Shown here one piece after another: positions 44,121 to 52,788 of a stretch of DNA of 64,000 nt. The first letter of the stretch is position 1. Each line of letters starts with the position of its first letter. The DNA comes from JAPPHA01 sp964291635 (lineage in GTDB: Bacteria > Pseudomonadota > Alphaproteobacteria > Rhodobacterales > Rhodobacteraceae), in assembly GCA_964291635.2 (NCBI GenBank), contig OZ219905.1:806001-870000 (forward strand), written 5' to 3'. Position numbers and translations under genes: made by a program. Under the pieces are notes generated by a model. It ran no database searches. It was not told where the DNA came from and saw only the letters and a program-made list of their open reading frames with translations.

Positions 44121-45161
44121 TCAAATCCAGCCCGAAAGCTCGGTCGTCACGATATCGGCCAGTAATCGAATGTGATCCGGGGAATCGTTCAAGCACGGAA
44201 TGTAGGAAAACTTCGTCCCGCCCGCGTCCTGAAATGTCTCGCGGATTTCGCTGTCGACTTCTTCCAGGGTTTCCACACAGTCAGCGGCAAATCCCGGCGC
44301 AAGTACCGCAATCCTTTTTCGTTCGCCTTTTGCAAGCCGTGAAACTTCGTCCACCGTGTAGGGTTTCAGCCACTCCTCGCTGCCGAAACGCGACTGGAAG
44401 CAGGTTCGCACGATCTCGGGCGGCCACCCAAGGCTTTCCGTCAGAAGCCTGGAAGTCTTCTGGCAATGGCAATGGTATGGGTCGCCTTCGGACAGATACC
44501 GTTCGGGAAGCCCGTGATAAGACAACACGAGAGCGTCGGGAGGCTCGTCACCCAAGGATTTTCTGACCGAGTTGGCCAGTGCTTTTATGTATAGCGGGTG
44601 GTCGTGATAAGGTGGAGTCGTACGAAATGCGGGCTGCCATTTCATCTTCATCAGCGCCCGGAAGGCCTGGTCAATCGCCGTTGCAGTCGTCGTCGCCGAG
44701 TACTGAGGGTAGAGCGGAAAGAACAGGATCCTCGTGCATCCCCGGTCGCACATGGAACGGAGCACATTTTCCGTCGATGGATTCCCGTAACGCATGCAGA
44801 AATCGACCAGGATCCCGTCATCGCCGGCGAAAGCCTCGGCCAGCTTGCGCGCCTGGATTCGCGTGGTCGTGAGCAACGGGCTTTCATCCAGTGCGCGGTT
44901 CCAGATCAGCCTGTAGGCATTTCCGGACGAAAACGGTCTCCTTGTCAGGATGACGAGCTGCAGGAGTGGCTGCCAAAACCAGGGCGAATAGTCGATAACC
45001 CGCCGGTCAGAGAGGAACTCGCCCAGGTATCTCCGCATGGGCCAGTATCCGGTTGCGTCGGGAGTTCCGAGATTGGCAATCACGACCCCGATTTTTCCCG
45101 CCCGGACAGGCGGATGATCGATGCCTCCATGAATCGGACGCGTGAACGAACCCGGGTTCAT
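44121..45161 (-). CDS. hemH: ferrochelatase
   Basis: A 346-residue enzyme inserting Fe2+ into protoporphyrin IX at the end of haem synthesis. Hallmarks are VVIANLGTPDATGYWPMRRY near the N-terminus, the catalytic-histidine motif LVLSYHGLPERYLSEGDPY, CFQSRFGSEEWLKPYT, and APGFAADCVETLEE with the second active-site glutamate. The ATG at 45161 is chosen because residues further upstream overlap the methyltransferase gene; GGGAG lies just before. A start at 45197 is possible. Confidence 0.96.
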   Translation of the reverse strand: MNPGSFTRPIHGGIDHPPVRAGKIGVVIANLGTPDATGYWPMRRYLGEFLSDRRVIDYSPWFWQPLLQLVILTRRPFSSGNAYRLIWNRALDESPLLTTTRIQARKLAEAFAGDDGILVDFCMRYGNPSTENVLRSMCDRGCTRILFFPLYPQYSATTTATAIDQAFRALMKMKWQPAFRTTPPYHDHPLYIKALANSVRKSLGDEPPDALVLSYHGLPERYLSEGDPYHCHCQKTSRLLTESLGWPPEIVRTCFQSRFGSEEWLKPYTVDEVSRLAKGERKRIAVLAPGFAADCVETLEEVDSEIRETFQDAGGTKFSYIPCLNDSPDHIRLLADIVTTELSGWI

Positions 45162-45189
45162 CTCCGGCTCCCGTCTTGGCACTTCCGGA

Positions 45190-46083
45190 TCACGCATCGA
45201 CACCGCCAATCGCGCATCCCGGCAAGGCATCCCGGTTCCGACGCGGGCCACCCGGTGCACGATGTTCCTCCGTGCCCAGGGCATCAGCCAGGCGGGTCGT
45301 CGCACTTCCCGGACGAAGTGGCCGGGACTGACTTTCGTGGGGTGCCCAACCCGACAGAAAGATCAATTCGAACGTTGCCATGACACGACCCGAACCGTCA
45401 CCAAATCGATCCTCGTAGTGGCCGATTGCCGCTGCGAGCGTGTCCCGCCGAAAGCAGGTTTTTCGACGATCCGCCATGGCGTTCGTCTCGCCCATGGCGC
45501 GCAGGTCCCTCATCAACACCAGCGGCGAATCATAGGTGACCTGCAGGTTGTCACTGTCGGCAACCGGCAGGGCAAGACCCGCCCGCGCCAACAGGTCGCC
45601 GAGATCCCGAATGTCTCCCATCGGCGCGACGCGAGGGCTGATCCCTCCTTCGATCCGGCTTTCGCCGTGGGCCAGTGCAGTCCTCAGTTCGAACAATGTC
45701 CGTCCTCCGAACAGTACCGCGAGAAAAAGCCCGTCGGGTTCCAGGGCCCGCCGTGCCTGGATCAATTGCCCGACCGGATCGTTCGACCAGTGCAGCGACA
45801 GCGCCAGTATGACCAGATCATGTTCGTCATCATTCAACGGAAGATCCTGGGCGTCGGGTACGCATTTGCATCGGTGGGATAGACCGATCCGACTCCGCCA
45901 ATCGCCTGCTCTCCATCCCACGATTGCCGGGCGGAGGAAGTCCCGGTTGATCGCTTCCAGCCGGTCGGCAATTTGTTTCGCGGCGTATTCGTGTAGAAAC
46001 CACGCCGATTCCGGGGACTTCGCTGTCCTGGCACGTTGCATTGCCAGTTTTCGCATGTCGAAAAGCGAAGGCGGCGAAGCCAT
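45190..46083 (-). CDS. SAM-dependent methyltransferase (NDUFAF5/BioC-like)
   Basis: A 297-residue class I methyltransferase. The alphaproteobacterial NDUFAF5-like signature is clear: MQRARTAKS near the N-terminus, NDPVGQLIQARRALEPDGLF, GGISPRVAPMGDIRDLG, LMRDLRAMGETNA and GWAPHESQSRPLRPGSA near the end. The usual N-terminal SAM-binding VLDLGxGxG loop is not recognisable; the corresponding stretch reads AIVGWRAGDW, so cofactor binding may be altered, or the loop may be degraded. NDUFAF5 relatives modify a complex I subunit. It lies just upstream of hemH. The C-terminal 35 residues extend beyond the family end. Confidence 0.85.
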   Translation of the reverse strand: MASPPSLFDMRKLAMQRARTAKSPESAWFLHEYAAKQIADRLEAINRDFLRPAIVGWRAGDWRSRIGLSHRCKCVPDAQDLPLNDDEHDLVILALSLHWSNDPVGQLIQARRALEPDGLFLAVLFGGRTLFELRTALAHGESRIEGGISPRVAPMGDIRDLGDLLARAGLALPVADSDNLQVTYDSPLVLMRDLRAMGETNAMADRRKTCFRRDTLAAAIGHYEDRFGDGSGRVMATFELIFLSGWAPHESQSRPLRPGSATTRLADALGTEEHRAPGGPRRNRDALPGCAIGGVDA

Positions 46084-46212
46084 ACCTGCCCCGATTCACT
46101 GGAACCCGATCTTGGTCAATTGCCGAAGGTGTCCCGGCAGCCACATGACTCGCGGCATCGTGATCTCTGCCGGTTTGCTGTCGGCGCGGACAGCAAGTCG
46201 TCCTGCCCGGTC

Positions 46213-47178
46213 TCAACTGACGACGGTCACGTTGGTCGCGGTGGGCTGGCCCGTCTTGGGATTTCGTCCAATGTCAAATTCCACCCTGTCGCCAACCCTC
46301 AGGTCGTTGAATTTTTCGCGGGCGTCGACGACCCCGTCGAATTCCATCCAGGTCGCATGAAAAAAGAGGTTCTCGTCACCATAGTCGGGCTTGATGAAAC
46401 CGAAGTCACGCCCGGCCGGGAGGTTGACGACGATGCCCGTAGCCCATTCGGCCTCGGTTTCCTCGCCATCCCCTTCGTCCAGAACGTGTGGTTCCGGTCG
46501 ACCGTGACCGTCTGCAACGCCCTGAGGACTATCGAAACTGACCCTCGGCTGTTCTTCCATGAAAATCTGGTTGATCGACGCGTCATCTTTCCGGTTTTCG
46601 TCATCGACCAGGGATTGCATCATGACCGGATAGGGAGCCGCGTCCAGGAGAGCCTGCGAAGTGCGCAGGGTTAGCATCCCGTCCGCGGACTGCATGTCCC
46701 ATGCCGTGACCATCACCTGGCAGTCCAGAGCATTCAGCCTTTCGACCAGGTGAACGAAGTCGCCGTCTCCGGTGATCAGCACGATGAAGTTGGTCTTTCC
46801 GGAAACGGCCGCCCCGTAGGCATCGAGGGCCAGCAGGATGTCGACGCCGCGTGCACGCATTCTTCCGTCTTCAAAGGTTGCCACGGGAATGAAGTGCGTC
46901 ATCACTCTCGCCTTCATCAGCGCATCTTCGAATTTTCGTTCTCCGAGGAGCTTTCCGCGTTTTTCAACTTCTTCGGCTGAAAACCGGCCGCGATAGTAGT
47001 GCGCTTCCACGATCTGGCAAAACCGGGCTGCGACTCCGGTTTGACGGGCCACCTCGTGGCGAAGAAAGTCGTGAAACCCCGCGATCGAGATCCGGGCTCT
47101 TCGCTGATGGTGATAACGATAGAAGTTGCTGACGCGCGCAAAATAACTCCCGTCGTAAAACAACCCAATTCGCATCAT
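46213..47178 (-). CDS. NYN-domain nuclease fused to a cold-shock domain
   Basis: About 321 residues. Residues 1-165 are a NYN/LabA-type PIN-like domain (MRIGLFYDGSYFA with the first aspartate, DGRMRARGVDILLALD, VLITGDGDFVHLVERL). After an acidic linker comes a C-terminal cold-shock domain (about 240-320) with RNP-1-like FGFIKPDYGDENLFFH and the closing VEFDIGRNPKTGQPTATNV. Both parts bind RNA, so a single-strand RNA nuclease with its own RNA-binding unit is likely. The ATG at 47178 (another at 47175) follows GAGAAAG. Confidence 0.88.
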   Translation of the reverse strand: MMRIGLFYDGSYFARVSNFYRYHHQRRARISIAGFHDFLRHEVARQTGVAARFCQIVEAHYYRGRFSAEEVEKRGKLLGERKFEDALMKARVMTHFIPVATFEDGRMRARGVDILLALDAYGAAVSGKTNFIVLITGDGDFVHLVERLNALDCQVMVTAWDMQSADGMLTLRTSQALLDAAPYPVMMQSLVDDENRKDDASINQIFMEEQPRVSFDSPQGVADGHGRPEPHVLDEGDGEETEAEWATGIVVNLPAGRDFGFIKPDYGDENLFFHATWMEFDGVVDAREKFNDLRVGDRVEFDIGRNPKTGQPTATNVTVVS

Positions 47179-47196
47179 GGTCTTTCTCCCGAACAA

Positions 47197-47809
47197 AAAG
47201 GGGCGGGATTACTGCTTCAGCTTCCGCGGATCGATTCTTCCGCCGACGAACGCCGTATATTGCCCCTTTCGGATGCCTTATTCCCTAAATCAATTCCCCG
47301 AACGCGGATCGGCAGTCCCCGGCAAAGGGATTCCCGATCACCGATCCCTCCGGTTGATGCACCCGTGACACTTGTGCAAGACATCCCTGTATCATCGTAT
47401 CATTGATTCACGAATTCGGTCACCGCGCGCGGTAGTGATCGGTCATCCGTCAGGATTGCCCGCAATTTCCTGATTCTGTCTCGCCTGAAATATGCACGTA
47501 TACACCTGACCGACACGACGGCAGACCGACTCGCAAGTCCATTTCCCTGTCTCCCTTGTGCCTGTTGCGGGGATTGTCAAGTCACACCCTGGCAATCCCG
47601 CACGATTATCTCCGCGCCGGGCAACTGTTCCGGTGCCCGGCAGCGTACCGGACCGGCAGTTTTTTCCGCGGGCCGTTGCGGAATCCCCCCGGCCGACGAA
47701 TTGTTCATCCGCTCCATGAAACCTGCGCGGAGGACAAGAAACTGCCGGCGCAACCCGTGGCCCAGGCCCTTCGTGCCGCCCCACCCATATTGCCGTCAGT
47801 CTTTCCGTT
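47197..47809. other. intergenic, no gene recognised
   Basis: About 610 bp between the divergent NYN-CSD gene and the AbrB-family pseudogene. Short frames on both strands lack recognisable motifs. It should contain the promoters of both genes. Confidence 0.5.
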
Positions 47810-48961
47810 GTGCCGGGGCCGACGTCTGAACCGCGGGCACCAGCGCATGGGAAATCGGTTCCGCCGGCTTACAGGCGTTTGCGCCGGCGACCTTGTCAGC
47901 ATATTGACTGCGCTGCCAAGCCGGGAAGGGAGCACGCCTCGTTAACTCGTCAACGCCTCCGGGCGCTGCTTGCGTCTGCCGCGGGCGCAGCGACCTTCCT
48001 GGTTCTCGGAACGCCGTTGCCTCTCCTGCTGGGGCCGATGGCCGGCTGCCTTGTCGTGTCACTGGCAGGATTGCGCCTGAAGGATTTCGGGCAATTCGGC
48101 ATTCTTGCCCGCACGTTTCTGGGCGTCGCCATCGGAACAACCTTTATGCCGGAGATTGTCGCCAACATTCCGGACATGGCAAGGTCACTCGTTTTCATCC
48201 CGCCATTCATCCAGGTGATCGGGCTAACCGGGTTCCTGCATTTCAGGCGAATCGGGTTCGATCGGCAAACGGCTTTCTACGCCGCGATGCCGGGAGGCCT
48301 CCAGGACATGCTGATTCTTGGCGAGCAGGCGGGCGGAAACGTGCGGGCGATGTCGCTCATTCACGCGACGCGGGTCCTGGTGATCTTCTCCCTGGTACCG
48401 TTTGCGATCGCGTTGTTCTGGGGGCTGGACCTGAACCGCCCGCCCGGCAAGCCGGCCGTTGACATTCCGTTTCACGAAATCGCGATCATGATCCTTGCCG
48501 GGATCGGAGGCTGGCAGATCGCGGCCCGCATCGGTATTCCCGGGTCTTCGATAATCGGCCCGTAGATTCTCACCGCGTGCTGTACGCTGGCCGGTTTGAT
48601 CAACTCGTGGCCTCCGGCAGAAATGATCCTGATTGCCCAGTTCATCATCGGATTGGCGGTCGGGGCCAGGTATTCGGGAATTACTGCCGAAGAGTTGCGG
48701 AAATACGTGGTCGCCGGCGTTGCAAATACCGCGATTATCGGTGCCCTGAGCGTGATATTGATTTTTGCTGTTGTACGAACACTGCGCCTGGAGCCGCTGG
48801 ACGCGCTGCTTTCGTTCCTCCCCGGAGGGCAACCCGAAATGGCGGTCATTGCACTCGTCGCCGGATCCGACGTCGCTTTCGTGGCAACTCACCACATTCT
48901 GCGGATGTTGCTCGTCATCCTGTTTGCCCAAGCCATTTCCGGATGGTTGCGACGGCATTGA
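47810..48961 (+). pseudogene. AbrB-family membrane transporter, interrupted by in-frame TAG
   Basis: A polytopic membrane protein of the AbrB duplication family (putative ammonia monooxygenase/AbrB). The first half runs to GSSIIGP, where TAG at 48563-48565 interrupts it. The same frame then continues ILTACCTLAGLINSWPPAEM and on to the end at 48961, including GGQPEMAVIALVAGSDVAFV, which mirrors PGGLQDMLILGEQAG in the first half (the internal duplication). Family members read LGPM at the stop position, so a single leucine or glutamine codon change would explain the amber. No good start is near the first membrane segment; GTG 47810 is the upstream limit. Confidence 0.8.
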
Positions 48962-49164
48962 CAGGTGGTGCGGCGGCACTTGCGGTTTCAAGCGCCCCGG
49001 ATGCAGCAATACTCCGAAAAGGTGTCGCTAGCGCCGAATTTTGGATGCTTCGCGTACCAACCGAGGCATGACCCGGGAAACGGACGCCCCTCGAATAGTT
49101 GAGACTATTCGGGATTTGACCTCCGTTCTCCCGGGCGGCACGGCCAGCCGGATTTGGCGTGGCG

Positions 49165-49374
49165 TTAGTCAGCGAGAGCGAGGTTTTCGGCGGACATCTT
49201 TCCGTTCCGTCCGGGAACGAGTTCGTAGGACACTTTCTGTCCTTCGTTCAACGAGGACAGGCCCGCCCGCTCGACGGCGCTGATGTGGACAAACGCGTCC
49301 CTGGAACCATCCTCTGGCTGAATGAAACCGTATCCTTTGGCTTGGTTGAACCACTTCACTGTACCGGTTGGCAT
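49165..49374 (-). CDS. cspA: cold-shock protein (CspA family)
   Basis: A 69-residue single cold-shock domain, MPTGTVKWFNQAKGYGFIQP with RNP-1 (KGYGFI) and RNP-2 (DAFVHISA) and the usual KVSYELVPGRNGKMSAENL ending. It binds single-stranded nucleic acid and melts RNA structure. ATG 49374 follows AGGAAG. It is divergent from the four-gene operon that starts at 49656. Confidence 0.97.
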   Translation of the reverse strand: MPTGTVKWFNQAKGYGFIQPEDGSRDAFVHISAVERAGLSSLNEGQKVSYELVPGRNGKMSAENLALAD

Positions 49375-49593
49375 GATCACTTCCTTTTGCGGCATTTCGG
49401 GTGGAACACCGCCCTATGCGGAATTCCCTGAAGACGTTTTCAATGTCGGGGAAGAAACCTGCCTGCCCGCTTGCGCAGACACATATGTCAGGCACATCGA
49501 CTTGGTAACGCGGGTGCGCAAATACACGAAAAATCCAAGGAAGCAAATAGCTGTACCTCTTCGCCGTTCACCACTCCGCCACTCCTTGGCTCC
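49375..49593. other. divergent intergenic region between cspA and the four-gene operon
   Basis: Contains the cspA leader (minus strand) and sequence upstream of the promoter at 49594. No gene is seen. Confidence 0.5.
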
Positions 49594-49622
49594 TTGACTG
49601 CAAATTTGGCCAAACCTATTGT
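49594..49622 (+). promoter_or_regulatory. promoter of the four-gene candidate defence operon
   Basis: TTGACT at 49594-49599, a 17-bp spacer and TATTGT at 49617-49622. Transcription would begin near 49629, leaving a leader of about 27 nt before the GTG start at 49656, which has GGGAG 8 nt upstream. Confidence 0.65.
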
Positions 49623-49655
49623 GCGTTTCGTTTTGATCGAGTCGGGAGCAAGTCA

Positions 49656-50471
49656 GTGGCCGATTTTGAACAAGCCTGCAACGAGACCGAACTGGCGGCG
49701 GATGAAGCCAGAAAGTCTGCTGCCAGAGTGGTCTCGCAAGCTCGGGCAATGGTGAAGGCTGCTCAGACCGGCAACGTGTCGGCAATCAAGCGTTGCAGGA
49801 GCAAATTGCACGAAGTCGCTCGTGAACTCGAACAGGAGGTGTCAAACGCCACTTCGAGTTGGCCGTATTCGGAGGAAGAGGAATCGGATTTCTTTGGCGG
49901 CCAGTTCATCCTGGCACTCAAGGAAGCTGCCAAAGAGAAGGGATTGAAAATCGTTGAAAGGGACGATTTTCTTGTTTCGTATCCGTCCTTGCTGCGCATC
50001 AACCCGAGCGAGTGCACGGTCAGGCTGGACAAGAAGAAAGTCGCTACTGTCAGGCCTTCCTTCCTTGCAAACTTGCTTTTGGCGAACCAGAAAAGAAAAA
50101 GCGGCTTTACCCCTGCGCGCTTCCTGGAGTCGTTGTACCAAGTATATCGTGACATTGAAGGACCGAAGAGGACGGGTCGAAAGTCGCAGAGCAGCTTGTT
50201 CGATGAACAACGGCCGGTGGTCCCGCTGATCAGAATCTACAAGCTGATGACATCATTGCCTGGCAGTGCCGCCGAGTACAATCGGACGGACTTTGCCCGC
50301 GATCTGTATATTCTGGAATCCGACGGACCGTGTGAAACGAGAAGCGGAGCAAAGGTCGCTTTTCCGTCTTCCACAGGTGCGCGGACACGTTCGAGTGATC
50401 TGTTTACTTTCATAGGACCAAAAGGAGATGCAGAGTATTACGGCATCCGCTTTGGAGTGGAAGCCAAATGA
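49656..50471 (+). CDS. uncharacterised protein, first gene of candidate defence operon
   Basis: A 271-residue soluble protein with no recognised domain. Residues 1-70 are a charged, probably coiled-coil helix (AADEARKSAARVVSQARAMV). Residues 95-165 contain strand-like INPSECTVRLDKKKVATVRP and ARFLESLYQVYRDI. A C-terminal region has RIYKLMTSLPGSAAEYNRTD and ends EYYGIRFGVEAK. No membrane segment or signal peptide. It starts at GTG 49656, well placed behind the promoter, and its stop overlaps the next start (ATGA). Conserved position at the head of an ATPase-helicase operon suggests a sensor or effector; this is inference. Confidence 0.8.
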   Translation: MADFEQACNETELAADEARKSAARVVSQARAMVKAAQTGNVSAIKRCRSKLHEVARELEQEVSNATSSWPYSEEEESDFFGGQFILALKEAAKEKGLKIVERDDFLVSYPSLLRINPSECTVRLDKKKVATVRPSFLANLLLANQKRKSGFTPARFLESLYQVYRDIEGPKRTGRKSQSSLFDEQRPVVPLIRIYKLMTSLPGSAAEYNRTDFARDLYILESDGPCETRSGAKVAFPSSTGARTRSSDLFTFIGPKGDAEYYGIRFGVEAK

Positions 50472-51457
50472 CGAACACGATCAGGATCACCGACTGGATT
50501 GAACTGTTGGATCGCGAGTACCTGTCCGACTATATCAAGGACGGAGGTTCAGCCGTGAAAATCGCGGTAGCGGCCAAAGAAAGCAGGCACGAACTCTCCG
50601 AGCAGCTAAGGGCCGTTAGCGAAGATCGGGGGTATCTGTTCACAAGATTGGATGCGATCTCGCGTCGTGTGCATATGCCTCAGGACATGTTTTTCGGGTT
50701 GGCACTGCAACTCGACTGGCGTCTCCTTGCCCGGCGCGTGGTGCTCAAGCTTCTGGACCGAAGATCTTTCCTGGTCGAAGGCATTGATCCGGCCAGTACA
50801 CCCAATGTTGTTGGCGCTGTGGCGAAGGCCAATGGCGTGGAACCGAGAACCGTCCTGCTTGAGATGCGTCCGGCGCTGGAAACGGAGGTCACGAAGAACC
50901 CGCGGATGGCTCGCGCTTTTCGGATTGCCATGACACACTTCTGCATTCTGGAAAAGGAAACTGACGCCTCCGGGAGCTACGCTGGTCAAGTTCTGCTTGA
51001 CTGGATCACGGGCGTGAATTCCCGAATAGGAAACCTCAGGCAATACCAGATTCACACTCCGATCAATCGTACAACCGCCCGGTATTTTTTAGAGTCCGCG
51101 CTCTATTGGGTGCGTTTCGCAGGATATTCGGGGACTGTCATTCTCCTTGACAATTCACGTGTCACCGTGGGTAAAAATCCGAAGGACGGAGAACGGTTTT
51201 ATACCCGAGCGATGACGATGGAGCACTTTGAATTCCTGAGGGAACTGATCGATGACGTGGAACAACTCACTGGATCCCTGTTCATAACCATGGCCGACTA
51301 TGCTTTCGTGGACCCACAGTCACCGCGAGGCTGGGCCATATACCCAGCGCTTCGCACCAGGGTTATGGACGATGTGAGGGACCGGAACCTGGTCAATCCT
51401 TCTGCGGCCCTGGTACGCCTCGAGCGACCTCACACGAGTGGCTGGAGCACAGTGTAG
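50468..51457 (+). CDS. ATPase-like protein without P-loop (paralogue of the next gene)
   Basis: A 329-residue protein related in layout to the following DUF2791/BrxD-like ATPase. The Walker B-like strand (YSGTVILLDNSRV here, YRGWVILLDELEL there), the following sensor strand (SLFITMADYAFVDP here, GLIVVAAVTEDFAS there) and the YPALRTRV/YVRPKLEQ segment line up, but no GxxGxGKS loop is present and the Walker B acidic pair is reduced to LLDN. It looks like a catalytically dead partner that would assemble with the active ATPase. It is coupled to gene 1 by ATGA and ends 3 bp before gene 3. Confidence 0.75.
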   Translation: MTNTIRITDWIELLDREYLSDYIKDGGSAVKIAVAAKESRHELSEQLRAVSEDRGYLFTRLDAISRRVHMPQDMFFGLALQLDWRLLARRVVLKLLDRRSFLVEGIDPASTPNVVGAVAKANGVEPRTVLLEMRPALETEVTKNPRMARAFRIAMTHFCILEKETDASGSYAGQVLLDWITGVNSRIGNLRQYQIHTPINRTTARYFLESALYWVRFAGYSGTVILLDNSRVTVGKNPKDGERFYTRAMTMEHFEFLRELIDDVEQLTGSLFITMADYAFVDPQSPRGWAIYPALRTRVMDDVRDRNLVNPSAALVRLERPHTSGWSTV

Positions 51458-51460
51458 GCG

Positions 51461-52732
51461 ATGACGGCCGAGCGAGACAGGAAAGTGGAGGCCCGTACCG
51501 CAGTTGAAGCCATGCGAAATGGCGTGCCGAGCAGGGAGGCGGTTCGACATTTGGGAAGCAGTCAACCCAGGGCCGAAGAGCGATTCAGGACAATGCTGAG
51601 TGAAGTTCTGGGCGGCATCGGAAGTGCGTCCGCTCATGAAAGCATGCTGATCTCAGGGGATTTCGGTTCCGGAAAGTCTCATCTTCTCGCGCACTTCGAA
51701 CATATCGCGCTATCCAGAGGTTTTGTTTGCAGCAGGGTTTCAATCAGCAAGGAAACGCCACTCTATGATCTCGGAAAGGTGTTCGTCTCTGCAATGGAAA
51801 ACGGGCGCATTCCGGAGCGTCGCGGTCGGATGATCGAGGAACTGGCTTTGTCGCTCGATCCGAATTCTGACGAATATGTCCGATTTGCCCATTGGGCGGA
51901 CACTGCCGCCGAAAACGGTCAGTTAAGCAAAATGTTCCCTGCAAGCCTGGTGGTGCACGAACAGTGTGGCGACCTGGAGTTGATGAGCGATATCGAGGCA
52001 TTCTGGGCAGGCGATCGAATTCTGATTTCGAAAATTCGCTCTGGATTGAGGCAGATCGACCAGGCTCAACATTACCGGTTTCCCGCACCAAAAGCCGTCG
52101 AACTGCATCCGCAGCGATTGAGGTTTGCCGTCGAATTGATAAAGAGTGCCGGTTATCGCGGATGGGTCATACTTCTCGACGAGTTGGAGTTGATTGGCTC
52201 ATATTCGATTTTGCAACGTGGTCGATCATACGCCGAAGTTTCCAGGTGGTTGGGACTTGCTGGCGGCGGCTATACCGGCCTGATCGTGGTTGCTGCGGTT
52301 ACCGAGGACTTTGCATCTGCAATCATCAGCCCGGATGGGCCAAAAAAGGACAGGGATTACGTGCGACCCAAGTTGGAGCAGAGTGCACGACACGGCAATC
52401 TTGGCGCACTTGCCGACAAAGGAATGCGCGCACTTGAGAGAAACTGTCTGGCGATGGAACCTCCCAGTAACGACGATGTGATGACGGCGATAGAAACATT
52501 ACGCGACCTGTACCGTCAGGCCTACGACTGGGACCCGCCGGCTTACGAAGCAACCGAAGGGGGCGCCGGCTTCCGTGGGCGGATGCGTTACAAGGTTCGT
52601 GCCGCGATCAACGAATGGGACTTGCACCGCCTCTATCCCGACTACCGGCCCCAGACAGAAATGGTAGATTTCATGAATACTTACATGGAAGACACCGATT
52701 TGGAGAACGAATCGGAAGTGACCGAAGACTAG
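51461..52732 (+). CDS. BrxD/DUF2791-like P-loop ATPase
   Basis: A 423-residue ATPase. Walker A is SGDFGSGKSHLLAHFEHI at about residue 65; Walker B is in GWVILLDELELIGSY at about residue 235, followed by a sensor-like strand (GLIVVAAVTED). The N-terminal region (RTAVEAMRNGVPSREAVRHL) is characteristic of the BREX ATP-binding (DUF2791) family, which includes BrxD of type 2 BREX. Such ATPases sit next to helicases in anti-phage systems. It starts 3 bp after gene 2 and ends 56 bp before the helicase. Confidence 0.85.
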   Translation: MTAERDRKVEARTAVEAMRNGVPSREAVRHLGSSQPRAEERFRTMLSEVLGGIGSASAHESMLISGDFGSGKSHLLAHFEHIALSRGFVCSRVSISKETPLYDLGKVFVSAMENGRIPERRGRMIEELALSLDPNSDEYVRFAHWADTAAENGQLSKMFPASLVVHEQCGDLELMSDIEAFWAGDRILISKIRSGLRQIDQAQHYRFPAPKAVELHPQRLRFAVELIKSAGYRGWVILLDELELIGSYSILQRGRSYAEVSRWLGLAGGGYTGLIVVAAVTEDFASAIISPDGPKKDRDYVRPKLEQSARHGNLGALADKGMRALERNCLAMEPPSNDDVMTAIETLRDLYRQAYDWDPPAYEATEGGAGFRGRMRYKVRAAINEWDLHRLYPDYRPQTEMVDFMNTYMEDTDLENESEVTED

Positions 52733-52788
52733 ATACATCTGGAAATTTGAACGCACGATAAGCGCGTGCCGCCAGTCCATGTCTTGAT

